Position numbers and translations under genes: made by a program. A stretch of 64,000 nucleotides of DNA from Deroplatys truncata (Eukaryota; Arthropoda; Insecta; Mantodea; Mantidae): positions 60,310,539 to 60,374,538 of the forward strand of contig CM060976.1 in the NCBI GenBank assembly GCA_030765065.1. The letters are read 5' to 3'. A model generated the notes under the pieces. The model made no database searches. It was given only the letters and a program-made list of their open reading frames with translations, and was not told where the DNA came from. Shown one piece after another: positions 22,506 through 32,618 of the stretch (position 1 is the first letter of the stretch; the number at the start of each line of letters is the position of its first letter).

Positions 22506-23639
22506 ATCGCACATTTATTAGAGTTATAGTATTTAATTTGTTGCCTAATATCTGCAAAACCAAAAATACTTTCTTTGATTTTGTCCTTAAGTGAGCACGT
22601 CTTTTGTAGCGTTTACATAAACAATTATTCTTCTCTAATCCGTTTGAGATATACAAATATTGTTTATTACACATACTAAAAGAAGCTGTACTTGAAACAA
22701 CAATAAGGATATTTTCAGATTGAAATTGTGAATTAAACTACAATGGAACTCCAGTACGAAAAAAGTACACCTTTAGGTCTATTTGACTTATCCTTCCTTT
22801 CTTTACCTAACATAGGTTGCGTAAAATTAAAGTGATGTAAAACTCTTATTGATCACTTTACAATTGCCTCGCTGCAATCAGAGTCAAAAGCTTGGTGTTA
22901 ACAATAGTAAGTATCCACAAAAACAGAGGTCCATGCTCCCAGCTTAACCGGTGTTCGTGCTGTTAGCGACTGAAAGGAATGGCAATTACGCCTTCATTTT
23001 CACGACGTGACGGGTGCCTTGCCGGTGCTAAGTAGCTCTTGTGAATGCACTCATGGACAATGTGATGGGGCAGCCAATTCCCCTTTGCTTTTATGGACTC
23101 TAGCCTATAAGCTATTGCACGCCCTATTTGCGTTATTGGTTTGGATTGCTGAACTCGCCTATATGGTAGGCTGTGTTTCTCATTATCACCTTAATGGGAG
23201 GGTAGCTTTTGTTTGTGCAGTCGGATTGCTTCTGCTGCATTAAGCTAAAGTGGTTGATTGGGTGCACAAATCACGATTTATCTTCTGAGACACTTAAAAC
23301 AAGGTGGTTAAAGAGAATAGTTCCAATGAAACCCATGCTTCACCAAATATGATTTTAAGCCTTTTACTTCTACTTAAATGGAAGAATTTAACTTTTCGCA
23401 TTGATAAAGGAAACGCTGGAGATGATTATATGCTGCTTTATAGTTTCGTCGCTGTATCTCCTGCCCTGAAGGTAGAGAAAGAGGGAGGGGGAGCGAGGGT
23501 AGATATCAGCATTACCAACCTATGTGAATTCACAATTAGCCCACTTACATTCCTTTTGGACAAGGGCCTCTTTCAAGTGAAAGGGGACTGGGTTTAGTCC
23601 TGGTTAGCTATTTCGGGAAAGATCAAACTAGTATATTGT
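22506..23639. other. Anonymous sequence with a more GC-balanced patch
   Basis: No gene recognised. The patch at about 22970-23250 is less AT-rich than its surroundings and contains a 78-codon plus frame (23007-23243; hydrophobic from residue about 28). There is no family signature; it could equally be non-coding unique sequence. Confidence 0.35.
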
Positions 23640-24690
23640 CCTACTTGCAATGTCCACTAGTTTTTTCCAAGTTTCTCCGTCTTTGGCTATCGTGGTCCAC
23701 CTGCTGCCGAAGGTCTTCCTCATTTCGTCTGCCCAGCGGGTTCTCTGCATGCCGACGTTCCTCTGGCCAATCCTGGGGTCTCAAGAACTCACTGTGGGTG
23801 TCCATATGTGCTGCCTCATAACCTGTCCTGCCTATCTCTATTTTAGGTAGGAGGATCCTTTAATCGTGTCCTCTTCCTTATTTCTTCATTCTGCGTTCTC
23901 TCTCTCTCTCTGTCATTGTTGTTTTCTAATGTGCCACATTTGACACCAAAGTTATTAACAGTCTTGCTCTCCAGTACTTTGCTGTCCTGCAAGCTTCACT
24001 TTGTAATGCAATGAAATTGTCTAGGTGGTGTTCGTCTATACCCTCTTGTGTGTGATTGCACAATATGCATTTAGGAGATGTGAAGATGTTGATCGGATGC
24101 AAGTGTTTGGCTAGGCAGTCACCATTTCTCATTGATACACCCAAGATTTTCCTTTCGATTTTCTTTGGCAGATATTTATCGCTTGCCTCTGCCCTTTTTT
24201 TTAAATTCCACGTTTGTGACCCATATAACAGAGGTGGTAAAGTTCACAAGTCCATTATTTCACCTTTCAAATTTATATTGTGTGATTTTTCCAGGAGTAT
24301 AAATTTTAGGGAACAGTACTGTAATGCGGTGTACTATTGCTTTGTCCATCGTGTTCTTAAGCGAAATGATTTGACCTAAGTATACAGTTTCTTGTACACA
24401 TTCCAGAGGTTCGTTGTCTTCTAATGTGATGCCTACCTCTTTGCTATGGTCATAAATTTAGTCTTCGTATGGTTCATTTTTAGTCCTACTGCTGAACTCA
24501 GGTTCCTTAGCTCTCCAATATGCGCCTTCAATTCGTCTGGTGTTGTGGCTACTATGCCGCCAGCAAATCACAGGTGGAATCGTTTTGCCCCGTCTATGCA
24601 TATACCGAGTCTGCTGCGCTTTTCCTAAATATATCTTGTAGAAGGCTTATAAAGAGTTTGGGAATTTCAATTCTCCAGTTAATGAAGGCA
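23640..24690 (-). pseudogene. RTE/BovB-like LINE reverse-transcriptase C-terminal half
   Basis: Reading right to left, 24690-24440 encodes the palm region: ATTPDELKAHIGELRNLSSA and VGLKMNHTKTKFMT, preceded by FAGGI where the catalytic FADD should be. Next comes DNEPLECVQETVYLGQIISL (about 24415-24350). Further down are decayed thumb pieces. At 23770-23650 the C-terminal tail reads GMQRTRWADEMRKTFGSRWT and IAKDGETWKKL, the RPxxRWxDDI/xxW pattern of RTE-type ORF2 tails. Stops and frameshifts are frequent, and both catalytic aspartates of the FADD box read as glycine. Insertion polarity puts its 3' end near 23630. Confidence 0.8.
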
Positions 24691-25408
24691 TTCTGCTACA
24701 TTTTAACCGATAAATACTAAAATTCGGCAACATTGTTCGATTTGTAGCAAGTAGCACAAGATTCGAGCTGCGTTACACGCGGAAGAATTTAGCCTCTGTT
24801 TACAGTATTGTGTTACTTTACATAATAGCAATTTATGTAAGAAGCAGATAATTCTGATGATTATGGACCGAGCAAATGATTATCACGAGCATATTGTATC
24901 GTAAGTACGGTGAGTGCGATACAATATTTTATACAATCTTATTATCAATTATAGGGAATAAATCGTGAAATAATTTGGCACCCACAGCTGCCCTACATTT
25001 AATTTATTATTTCCTGGCGTGTTGATCCGATAAGACGGCCAATTCCATGACTGATAAGGAGCAGTTGTTATGGATTGTGATGCAACATAGTGTCCGCACA
25101 TCATGGTAAGTAATTGTAAAATCAGACCTTAATTACTCCACATTTAATTGTATACAGAGATTTATGCATCTTCGTTATCAGAGAAAATTTCACAAAAGTG
25201 GATTTATCTTCCCCCTTAAGTCCGGCAAGTTGGAATGCGAGCATTATAATTCATTGATATTGACACACGTGCCATAATGAGCCAATTATGCATGACATTG
25301 AATACATTAACAACCTGTTTAGAATGGTAGGGTTGCTTAACGGAAGCTTCTTTCATATGTATGTGATTTACAATGTTATTTTTGTCTTGACTAGACGTAT
25401 AGCTGTTG
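24691..25408. other. Unique-looking sequence
   Basis: No gene or element recognised. The segment about 24950-25110 (with CGATAAGACGG, GACTGATAAG and several TAAT/ATTA sites) has the look of regulatory sequence but carries no diagnostic feature. Confidence 0.35.
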
Positions 25409-26727
25409 TTATTTGTATAATAACCAGGCATAGGAATTCTTATGCAGTTGGCTTAAAGTTAGCTGGACTCGAACCTTATTTGTATAATATCCAGACATAG
25501 AAATTCTTAAGCAGTTGGCTTCAAGTTTGCTTCACTCAAACCTTATTTTTATAATAACAAGACATAGGAATCCTTAAGTTGACTTCAAGTTAGCTGCACT
25601 CAAAACGTATATGTATAATAACCGGACATAGGAATTCTTAAGCAGTTGGCTTCAAGTTAGCTGGACTCAAACCTATTTGTATAATATTCAGACGTAGAAA
25701 TTCATAAGCAGTTGGCTTCAAGTTAGCTGCACTCAAACCTTATTTGTATAATATTCAGACGTAGAAATTCATAAGCAGTTGGCTTCAAGTTAGCTGGACA
25801 CAAACCTATTTGTATAATATTCAGACATAGGAATTCTTATGCAGTTGGCTTCAAGTTAGCTACACTCAAACCTTATTTGTATAATATTCAGACATAGAAA
25901 TTCATAAGCAATTGGCTTCAAGTTAGCTGGACTCAAACCGTATTTGTATAATATCCAGACATAGGAATTCTTAAGCAGTTGGCTTCAAGTTACCTGCACT
26001 CAAACCTTATTTGAATAGTAACCAGACATAGGAATCCTTAAGCAGTTGGCTTCAAGTTAGCTGCACTTAAACCTTATTTGTATAATAACCAGACATAGGA
26101 ATTCATAAGCAGTTGGCTTCAAGTTAGCTGCACTCAAACCTTATTTAAATAGTAACCAGACATAGGAATTCTTAAGCAGTTGGCTTCAAGTTAGCCGCAC
26201 TTAAACCTTATTTGTTCAATAACCAAACATAGGAATCATTAAGCAGTTGGCTTCAAGTTAGCCGCACTCAAACCTTATTTGTTCAATAACCAGACGTAGG
26301 AATTCTTATGCAGTTGGCTTCAAGTTAGCTGCACTCAAACCTTATTTGTTCAATAACCAGACATAGGAATTCTTAAGCAGCTGGCTTCAAGTTAGCTGCA
26401 CTCAAACCTTATTTGGATAATAACCAGACATAGGAATTCTTAAGCAGTTGGCTTCAAGTTAGCCGCACTCAAACCTTATTTGTATAATAACCAGATATAG
26501 GAATTCTTAAGCAGCTGGCTTCAAGTTAGCTGCACTCAAACCTTATTTGTATAATAACCAGACATAGGAATTCTTAAGCAATTGGTTTCAAGTAGGCTGC
26601 ACACAAACCTTATTTGTATAATATCCAGACACAGGAATTCTTAACTTAGCTGCACTCAAACCTTATTTGTATAATATACCAGACATAGGAATTATTATGC
26701 AGCTGGCTTCAAGTTAGCTGCACTTCA
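25409..26727 (+). repeat. Tandem array, 67-bp unit, about 20 copies
   Basis: The unit runs CCAGACATAGGAATTCTTAA, GCAGTTGGCTTCAAGTTAGC, TGCACTCAAACCTTATTTGT, ATAATAA (67 bp). Copies are in one orientation with a few short deletions (units near 25565 and 26640). There are two recurring variant types at the ACCAGACATAGG/TTCAGACGTAGA positions, sometimes alternating between 25680 and 25900. It ends in the middle of a unit (AGTTAGCTGCACTTCATCAG) directly at the start of the GC-rich LINE sequence. Confidence 0.9.
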
Positions 26728-26806
26728 TCAGTACACTGAACGTATACAACAGCGACATCGTGGAGCCGAGCAGTGAACACCGTCTTCAGGGACTTCTTCG
26801 GTATTC

Positions 26807-28558
26807 TTGGGCAACGCAGCAACATCCTGGGCAAGATCAGCGCCTTCAACCGCCGCAGCTTGGGTCACCTCAGCGGCACCTAGCGGCAGCCCTCACCAGG
26901 AGGAGAGATCACTTCGAGATGTCAGCTCCGCCGGTACGCAGTTCTCTGTACCAGAGACCACGCAGGATGCACCTCGACGCCGACATGAACAACTGGGCAC
27001 GTCAATGGGCCACGGGGATCACCGCAGACCGCCGACAACCGCCAGAACCTCCGCCGCCACTGCAGAGGGAGCAGCCGGCCACAGCAGGCTCCGCCCTCTT
27101 TCCCGAGCCGGCCCAATCAGGATCGCCTCGGCCTCCAAAGCCGAAACTGACATCCTCTGCGACTCAAAGGCGAAGATGGCCTGTACTGCAACGCACAACG
27201 CCGCCGCTTCGGCTCCTCGGGAGTCGAGCACACAGACGCCGCCATTAGCTGACCCGGCCACTCGGCCTTCTAGGCCGCAGATGGTCACCGCCACAACGCA
27301 GAAGCCGCCAGCTACTGACCGGGCCTCTCCAAGGAAAGCAGCCCAGCGGCCAATCGCCGCTATCTCTGCCTCTTCAACGACGGAGAACCCACCGACACCA
27401 CCAGCTACCCGCCCGGCAACTGACCTGGGACGACAAACGACGCCGGCGCACTCCCGGATAGATGGACGCCACAGCGTCGTTATCTGTGGGGTGCCCAGAG
27501 ACCTGCCACCTCATTATGTGCTGGAAGCGGCACGACAACACTGGCGCTCGGCAATACGGGCCTCACACATCTCTTCTGCAACAGGCCCAACCTTGCTGGT
27601 CCGCCTGCATCTGGGAGCCGCATCGGACGTGGAAGCGGCCAAAGCCACAGGTCTGCCTCTACTTGGGAGGACCCTGCGTGCAGAGGCCACTAGAGGTGGT
27701 CGTCCGGTGCCCTGCCGACGCTGTTGTGCCTTTGGGCACACAGCAGAAGCTTGAAACGCTGCGCCCAGATGCCATTACTGTGGGTCAGGCTTCCTTACGT
27801 CAGCCTGCACCCATCACGACCTCAGACGACGCCGACGCTTCTGCGCCACCTGCTCCGGGAACACACACTTTACAGGGCAGGCACATTGCGCCCTGTACTC
27901 CCGGAGCAGACAACCTTCAAGACCGACGACAACACCAGCAACTTCAACGACACCAGCACCGTCAACGACGCCAGCAACTACAGTGACACCAGCAACTTCA
28001 GATGACCACCTGACGCAGCCCTCAGGGAGGGCTCAGCACCTGACCAGCGGCATCACCGACGACAAGCACCATGGACTTCAACGCCTCCTGTCAGCAATAC
28101 AGGCAGGCATACAGCACCTCACTTCACACCTGGCGGAGCTGAGCCGTGCAACCTTCACGCGCCTTTCGGCCGTGGAGGCCAAGCAGTGAACTTCGGCCAG
28201 GGTGATCACTGCTCTCACCAACAAGATCCACAAGCTTCAGGACGAAGATGGGGTTCTCGCGTCGGCCCAGCGCAAGCTGGGAAGAATCGAGTGTCACCTT
28301 GTCGAACCCTACACCGACGGCAGCGACGACCGGTCCACGAGACTGGGCGCCCTCGATGCTTCAGTTGAAGGGATTCGAGAGCTGCATACCAGCACCAACA
28401 ACTCCATCACCGAGAAATTCAAGGCGCTCAGCGCCCACTACGACCACCTGCAAGAAGCCTACATCCTCATCCGGAACTTCCTTGAATCCCATGTGATGCC
28501 ACACCCCTCCCAACCCTCTTCCCATCCACATCCTCACCGAAAATCCAAACGCCATTAA
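26807..28558 (+). pseudogene. LINE ORF1 (gag-like, zinc knuckles plus coiled coil), two TGA stops
   Basis: One frame of 584 codons interrupted only by TGA at 27752-27754 and 28187-28189. Residues 1-220 are low-complexity (Ala, Thr, Pro, Ser). About 225-300 hold the conserved gag core (HSVVICGVPRDLPPHYVLEA, GPTLLVRLHLGAASDVEAA, GLPLLGRTLRAEA). Three Cys-rich knuckles follow: PCRRCCAFGHTAEA then stop, CHYCGSGFLTSAC, and CATCSGNTHFTGQAHC. The first TGA falls exactly on the fourth ligand of the first C-x2-C-x4-H-x4-C knuckle. The last 130 residues (LTNKIHKLQDEDG, EKFKALSAHYDHLQEAYILI) look coiled-coil. It probably binds element RNA as a nucleocapsid. Start chosen at the first ATG in the frame. 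Confidence 0.75.
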
Positions 28559-28602
28559 CCACATTACCACCTGGAATCCCAACTATCTTCTCCTTCACTT
28601 CG

Positions 28603-28645
28603 CTAGGGGGCAGGCTGGGCCTAGGTCAAGCCTGTCTCCTAGCAA
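28603..28645 (+). promoter_or_regulatory. Hairpin at the start of the LINE 3' UTR
   Basis: GCTAGGGGGCAGGCT and AGCCTGTCTCCTAGC are near-perfect reverse complements (15 positions, one or two mismatches) around a 13-base loop. It lies 45 bp after the ORF1 stop. A structural role in the transcript is inference. Confidence 0.6.
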
Positions 28646-28800
28646 ACATCCTTACTACACTGGCGACCGCACTGCGGCCCAGTTTTAACCATCACCTCGG
28701 ACTGCGCGGGTGCTTTAGGCGGTACCGCAGCAAACCTTTCCTTTCAATCCGGTGGAGGAGTTTTTAGTGGGTATGCCGACGCCTCGGTGAGTCCCACACT

Positions 28801-28828
28801 CTCAGTCCCGACTCCCATCAGGGCTGAG
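28801..28828 (+). promoter_or_regulatory. Hairpin near the LINE 3' end
   Basis: CTCAGTCCC can pair with GGGCTGAG around a short loop, about 35 bp before the terminal A-run. Stem-loops in this position are bound by the RT in several LINE groups; that role here is inferred. Confidence 0.55.
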
Positions 28829-28875
28829 GTAAGTGATTAAATCATATTCTCCTCCACTCGAAAAAAACTCACCAT

Positions 28876-29072
28876 AGCGGCAAGCAGTGGGCACAGCACC
28901 CTCTTCTAGCTTGCCGCTCGGCCACGAGAGTGCGAGCCGCCTTCACCACTCTCACTGGCGGACAGTGGACTAGCTTCCCCTTCTAGCCCGCTAGAAAAAG
29001 GCCCGGCCGGGGAAATCGTCGAGCGGAGCCTGGCAAGCAGTGTACTTGGCATCCCCTGATAGCTTGTCCCTG
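28876..29072 (+). promoter_or_regulatory. Two related stem-loops in the Jockey-like 5' UTR
   Basis: AGCGGCAAGC (28876) pairs perfectly over 10 bases with GCTTGCCGCT (28909-28918). A second copy, TGGCAAGCAGTG ... TAGCTTGTCCC at about 29030-29070, has the same layout with a slightly weaker stem. The shared sequence GGCAAGCAGTG ... CT...TAGCTTG shows they arose by duplication. An internal-promoter or RNA-structure role is inferred from position. Confidence 0.5.
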
Positions 29073-29090
29073 GTCTCTCGCTAAGGTCCA

Positions 29091-30852
29091 GTGGTGATAT
29101 TGAGAACAGGTTCACCCAACATTTCATACTACTCTGTCATTTATTTTTCCAACACTTGGACTGACGGACCACGAGACAGCGGGCTCGCAAGACCACAGCC
29201 AAGGGTCAGGACCTCTGGTCCGGCACCCAGGGCCGATATGGCTCGAGTAGGCGTCTCCTTCGTAGAGGTCCGGTCCTCTGTGGACAGCCGTAGGGCAACC
29301 GCGCCTATCCTCGACCCCAATGACGGGCAAATACCAGGACCTAGCTCCTTCTCCTCTCCTATACTGGTAGACCCTGCTAACAGGAAGGCCAAGAGATCTA
29401 AGAGGAAGGCTTAGGCCCCTCAAAAGATCACGACCGGTGCAGCACCAGCTGTCCCCACTCTCCCCTCGCTCACTCCTCTGCCTGATTCGGAGGGGGAGGA
29501 GTCCGACCTCAACGGCTTCACTGTCGTCGGAGGAAGGAAAAGGGCACTCGCGGGTTCCAAACGCAACTCGGGAGCTAGCTTGCAGACACCACCACAGGTT
29601 ACACAACAACCCCCATCCAAAAGGGGGGCCAAGCTACCGCCAATCATAGCGGACTCCTTCAGAGACCATTTAGGAGTCATGCGGCGGTTGGCATCCAAGA
29701 TTTCAGGCGGCTTTGAAGCCAAAACGAAACCACACAAGGTGCACATACAGACCTTTACACTTGAAGGTTTCGAGGCGGCAAAGCAGGTGTTGAGACCTGC
29801 AGATACCACTCTACTCCTATTCGCCGCAACGCCCTCATGTGGTGCGCCGGGTAATTTGGAGGCTAAACTCCGAGTGCCAGCCGGACGACGTCAGGGCAGC
29901 ACTGTTCGACGAACACAACATTGTTGCTTCGGCTGTGGCCCAGCTTCGGAAAACAGTCATAACAGAGGAGGGTCCGGTCGAGGTTCCGATGCCCCTCTAC
30001 CTCATCGTTGTGGACAAGATCCCTGGCGAGGAGATTAAGCCCATTGACGCTGTTCGGGTACTTTTCCACACGGTCGTAAAGGTTGAACGCTTTTACGGCC
30101 AAGGTGGACCTGTGCAGTGCCACAGAGGTATGGGTTTCCACCACTCGAGCCTGGCGTGTGAGCGCAAGCTTGTATGCCTGCGCTGTGCTGGTCCCCATCT
30201 TCTGCGGGACTGTGACAAAGCGCCCGAGGAGAAGTAATGTGCCAACTGCCACCAGGACCACGTCAGCGTCTACAAGGGCTGCGTGGCGAGGCAAAGGATC
30301 ATTGAGAACCGCCGACAAGGAGCACCGGCACCGGCTACAGTCCGAGCGGGAGTCTCCTTTGCGGCCGCTCTCAAAAAGGCCGAGACGACGCTGCAAGGAG
30401 TGGGAGGAGCTTCGGCACCTGAGGAGAGCGCTGCAGCGGCGACGACAACAACACCGGCGACGACGGCGACATCATCACCCGAGGAAGTGCCACGGCCGGG
30501 CAACAATCACAGCAACAAGGACAGACAGCACGGCAAAAAAGAATAAAAATAGAAGAACAGTAAGAAAGGCCCTGCCTCTACTACTGAGCCGGGCAAATCA
30601 CAGGCCCCGGCAACTCAACAGCCTCAAGCCCCGCCCATTGTGGTGGCACAAAAACCACCAGCGGCCGCGGCAGCGACCACAACACCAGCTACTGCCACGA
30701 CAGACACACCGGCGCTCCCGGCATCAACACCCGCCTCTCTGGCAGGCTTCGGTGACACCATCTCACAAAGTGATTTGGAAGAATTCTGGGCCTTATCCTT
30801 GCGGTTCGGTGAACTTATCAAAACGGCCCTACCTGCACTCTGGAACTGCTAA
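29091..30852 (+). pseudogene. Jockey-like ORF1 (gag, PRE_C2HC and zinc knuckles)
   Basis: The N-terminal half (29091-29835, one TAG at 29412-29414) is Ser/Pro-rich, then shows LPPIIADSFRDHLGVMRRL and KPHKVHIQTFTLEGFEAAKQ, the domain before the PRE_C2HC region. A frameshift near 29835 moves to the next frame: VVRRVIWRLNSECQPDDVRA, PMPLYLIVVDKIPGEEIKPI, then a first knuckle degraded to CHRGMGFHHSSLAC, a second CLRCAGPHLLRDC, and after a TAA (30235-30237) CANCHQDHVSVYKGC. The rest to 30852 is Ala/Thr/Pro-rich with stops at about 30544-30552, ending QSDLEEFWALSLRFGELI. The order matches Jockey-clade gag proteins, which bind the element's RNA. Confidence 0.8.
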
Positions 30853-30936
30853 CTGCAGCTAGCCAACCCGCAGTTGAGCCCCATGCAAAAAAACATGCTC
30901 GAAAGCTGGAGCATTTGTTCCATAATTCCGCTTCGT

Positions 30937-32618
30937 ATGGCCACCAGACTCGTCCGGAGGCCATTACGTGTTGCGTTCTGGAATGCAAACGGAATAAGGG
31001 GGCATTACCCCGGCGTACTTGAGTTTGTTAACTCCTACGAAATTGATATTTTAATGGTCTGTAAAACACACTTGATTGCTGGTACTAAATTTCCGCTGCC
31101 AAGTTACGTCACCCATCGGCAAGATCGGGTCGGCCGACCGGATGGCGGTACAGCTATATTCATCAAAATCCATATCACGCATACATCCTTCCGTCTCCCA
31201 CCACTACAGCATGTGGAAGCCTGTGCCATTTGGCTTGCCATTGGCGGACTAGACACACTGCTGATAGCGGTTTATGACCCTCCAGATCATCGCTTCTATG
31301 AAGCAGATTATCGAACCTTACTTAACCTACACCCAGCGGTTTGCATTGCAGGGGACCTCAACGGGAAGCACGGACTCTGGCACAGCCGCGCGCTTAACCA
31401 GAAAGGCCGCGGACTCTACCGCCTCATCAGCGGAGACCCGAGCCTAGTCGCGCACGGGCCGAGAGGGCCTACGTTTCATCCGGCCCGCGGCAGACCGGAT
31501 ATTTTCTACATCATGATCACCAAAACATTCCATTTCATCTAGAACTCTGGGCGATAAACGAGCTGGATTCCGACCATGACCGAGTTCTGGTGGATTCCAA
31601 CGTTTCAATGCCAGCACTGGTCAGCCCATACTGGTTAAACGAGGTCGACTGGGATGCAGCCGTCCTAGAGCTAAACCGGACTGTCGACCCGCGGCCACGC
31701 ATCGATTCCATCGATGCGCTGGAAGCGGCGGCGGCAGACTTCTCCCTACAGATCATGAATGCGGTACGTGCACACACCCACTGCATCCCGTCTGACACCC
31801 CCAACCCGAGAACCATACCTATTGAACTCCGGCAGCTGCTAAAACCAAGCAACTGTACGCATGCTATGGCAGCATTTCCGCCATCCCAGGATAGGGGCAG
31901 TATACCAGCGGTTCAAAACCCTGGCAAGGCGACTGCTCCGTGTGCACAGAAGGTAGCCTGGGAAAGAACAATTGAGAATGTAAACCTTAAAGAAAAGAAA
32001 CCATGGTGGATAATCAAATGCTTGAGGAAGGATAAAACCCAGTACCAGCACCCTCTACACGGCACTCACGGGAGACTCGCCTTCGAACCCCACGATAAAA
32101 CCACGGTGTTTGCAGACCATCTGGAACTTCAATTTGAACCGCGGGAGGACTCCCAGGACGAAGACTTCACTGACCTTGTGGAAGCGACTGTGGACTACCT
32201 CTATGAGGAGCTACAACCGCGCCACGAGGAGGACCATCTTCCAATAGTCACCCCTAAACAGGTGGCTTCCGAGATCCATAAACTTAACCCAAACAAATCC
32301 CCTGGACATAACAGCGTCACGGCGCCCATGCTTCAACACCTTCCCAAGAAGGCCGTCATCCATTCGACGCGGATTTTCAATGCATGCCTTCACCTCCGTC
32401 ACTTTCCAACTAGTTGGAAGGAGGCGCGGGTGGTATGCATTTTAAAGCCCGGCAAGGATCCGTTACCGTTACCGTTCCATCAACTTACTCCCAACCGCCT
32501 CAAAGTCATTGAGCGGTTGCTCCTAGCCCGCCTTACACCTCTCTTTGAGGAAAGGCACCTCCTCCCGGACCAGTATCTATGCCGTGAACAGCATAACCAA
32601 AAAAAGAAAGTTGGTTAA
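30937..32618 (+). pseudogene. Jockey-like ORF2: endonuclease and start of RT
   Basis: The start codon is ATG 30937 (MATRLVRRPLRVAFWNANGI). The endonuclease runs to about 31580. WNANG is intact; the catalytic Glu motif (usually ETHL) reads CKTHL; AGDLNGKHGLWHS and the GRPD segment are present; after a frameshift (stop at 31540-31542) LDSDHDRVLV supplies the final SDH. The linker is frameshifted again around 31850-31960. The RT start is clear: VTPKQVASEIHKLNPNKSPG, FPTSWKEARVVCILKPGKDP, VIERLLLARLTPLFEERHLL, PDQYLCREQH. There it stops; no catalytic palm motif, thumb or RNase H remains. The RPISLL block is decayed. The last about 8 codons are family R sequence. Confidence 0.85.

Larger units (their letters stand above)
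26728..28867 (+). mobile_element. ORF1-only (HAL1-like) non-LTR retrotransposon
   Basis: A GC-rich unit that holds a gag-like ORF1 (26807-28558) and then about 300 bp of untranslated sequence. That sequence has a strong hairpin (28603-28645), a TTTTTAGTGGGTATGCC ... GTGAGTCCCACACTCTC block of the type seen at the 3' end of Jockey/R1-group LINEs, a second hairpin (28801-28828) and a terminal A-run (28861-28867). No endonuclease or RT lies between ORF1 and this 3' UTR. So the unit looks like a half-LINE that would need enzyme from a relative. An alternative is that it is the 5' part of one composite element with the Jockey-like sequence downstream; the A-run between them argues against that. 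Confidence 0.65.
28872..32600 (+). mobile_element. Jockey-like LINE, both ORFs decayed, RT cut short
   Basis: A 5' UTR with paired hairpins (28876-28918 and about 29030-29070) is followed by ORF1 (about 29091-30852) and ORF2 (from ATG 30937). ORF2 ends abruptly in RT domain block 2-3 at about 32590, where sequence changes to family R. The start lies just after the A-run of the upstream ORF1-only element, so the two are head-to-tail. The 5' end seems complete, but the 3' end is missing, which is the reverse of ordinary target-primed truncation. Confidence 0.75.

Noticed and set aside
25409..26727. CRISPR-like array
   Set aside because: Unit and spacer are not distinguishable: the entire 67-bp unit repeats. 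This is a eukaryotic tandem repeat.
27752..27754. TGA as selenocysteine or another recoded residue in ORF1
   Set aside because: No recoding element was identified, and a second TGA occurs downstream; mutation of a zinc-ligand Cys codon is simpler. Kept only as a low-level check.
29124..30396. 161- and 177-codon minus frames
   Set aside because: Antisense to the Jockey-like ORF1 in GC-rich DNA, where long chance frames are expected.
30083..30862. 259-codon Arg-rich plus frame
   Set aside because: It is an out-of-frame reading of the GC-rich Jockey-like ORF1; the neighbouring frame holds the zinc knuckles.
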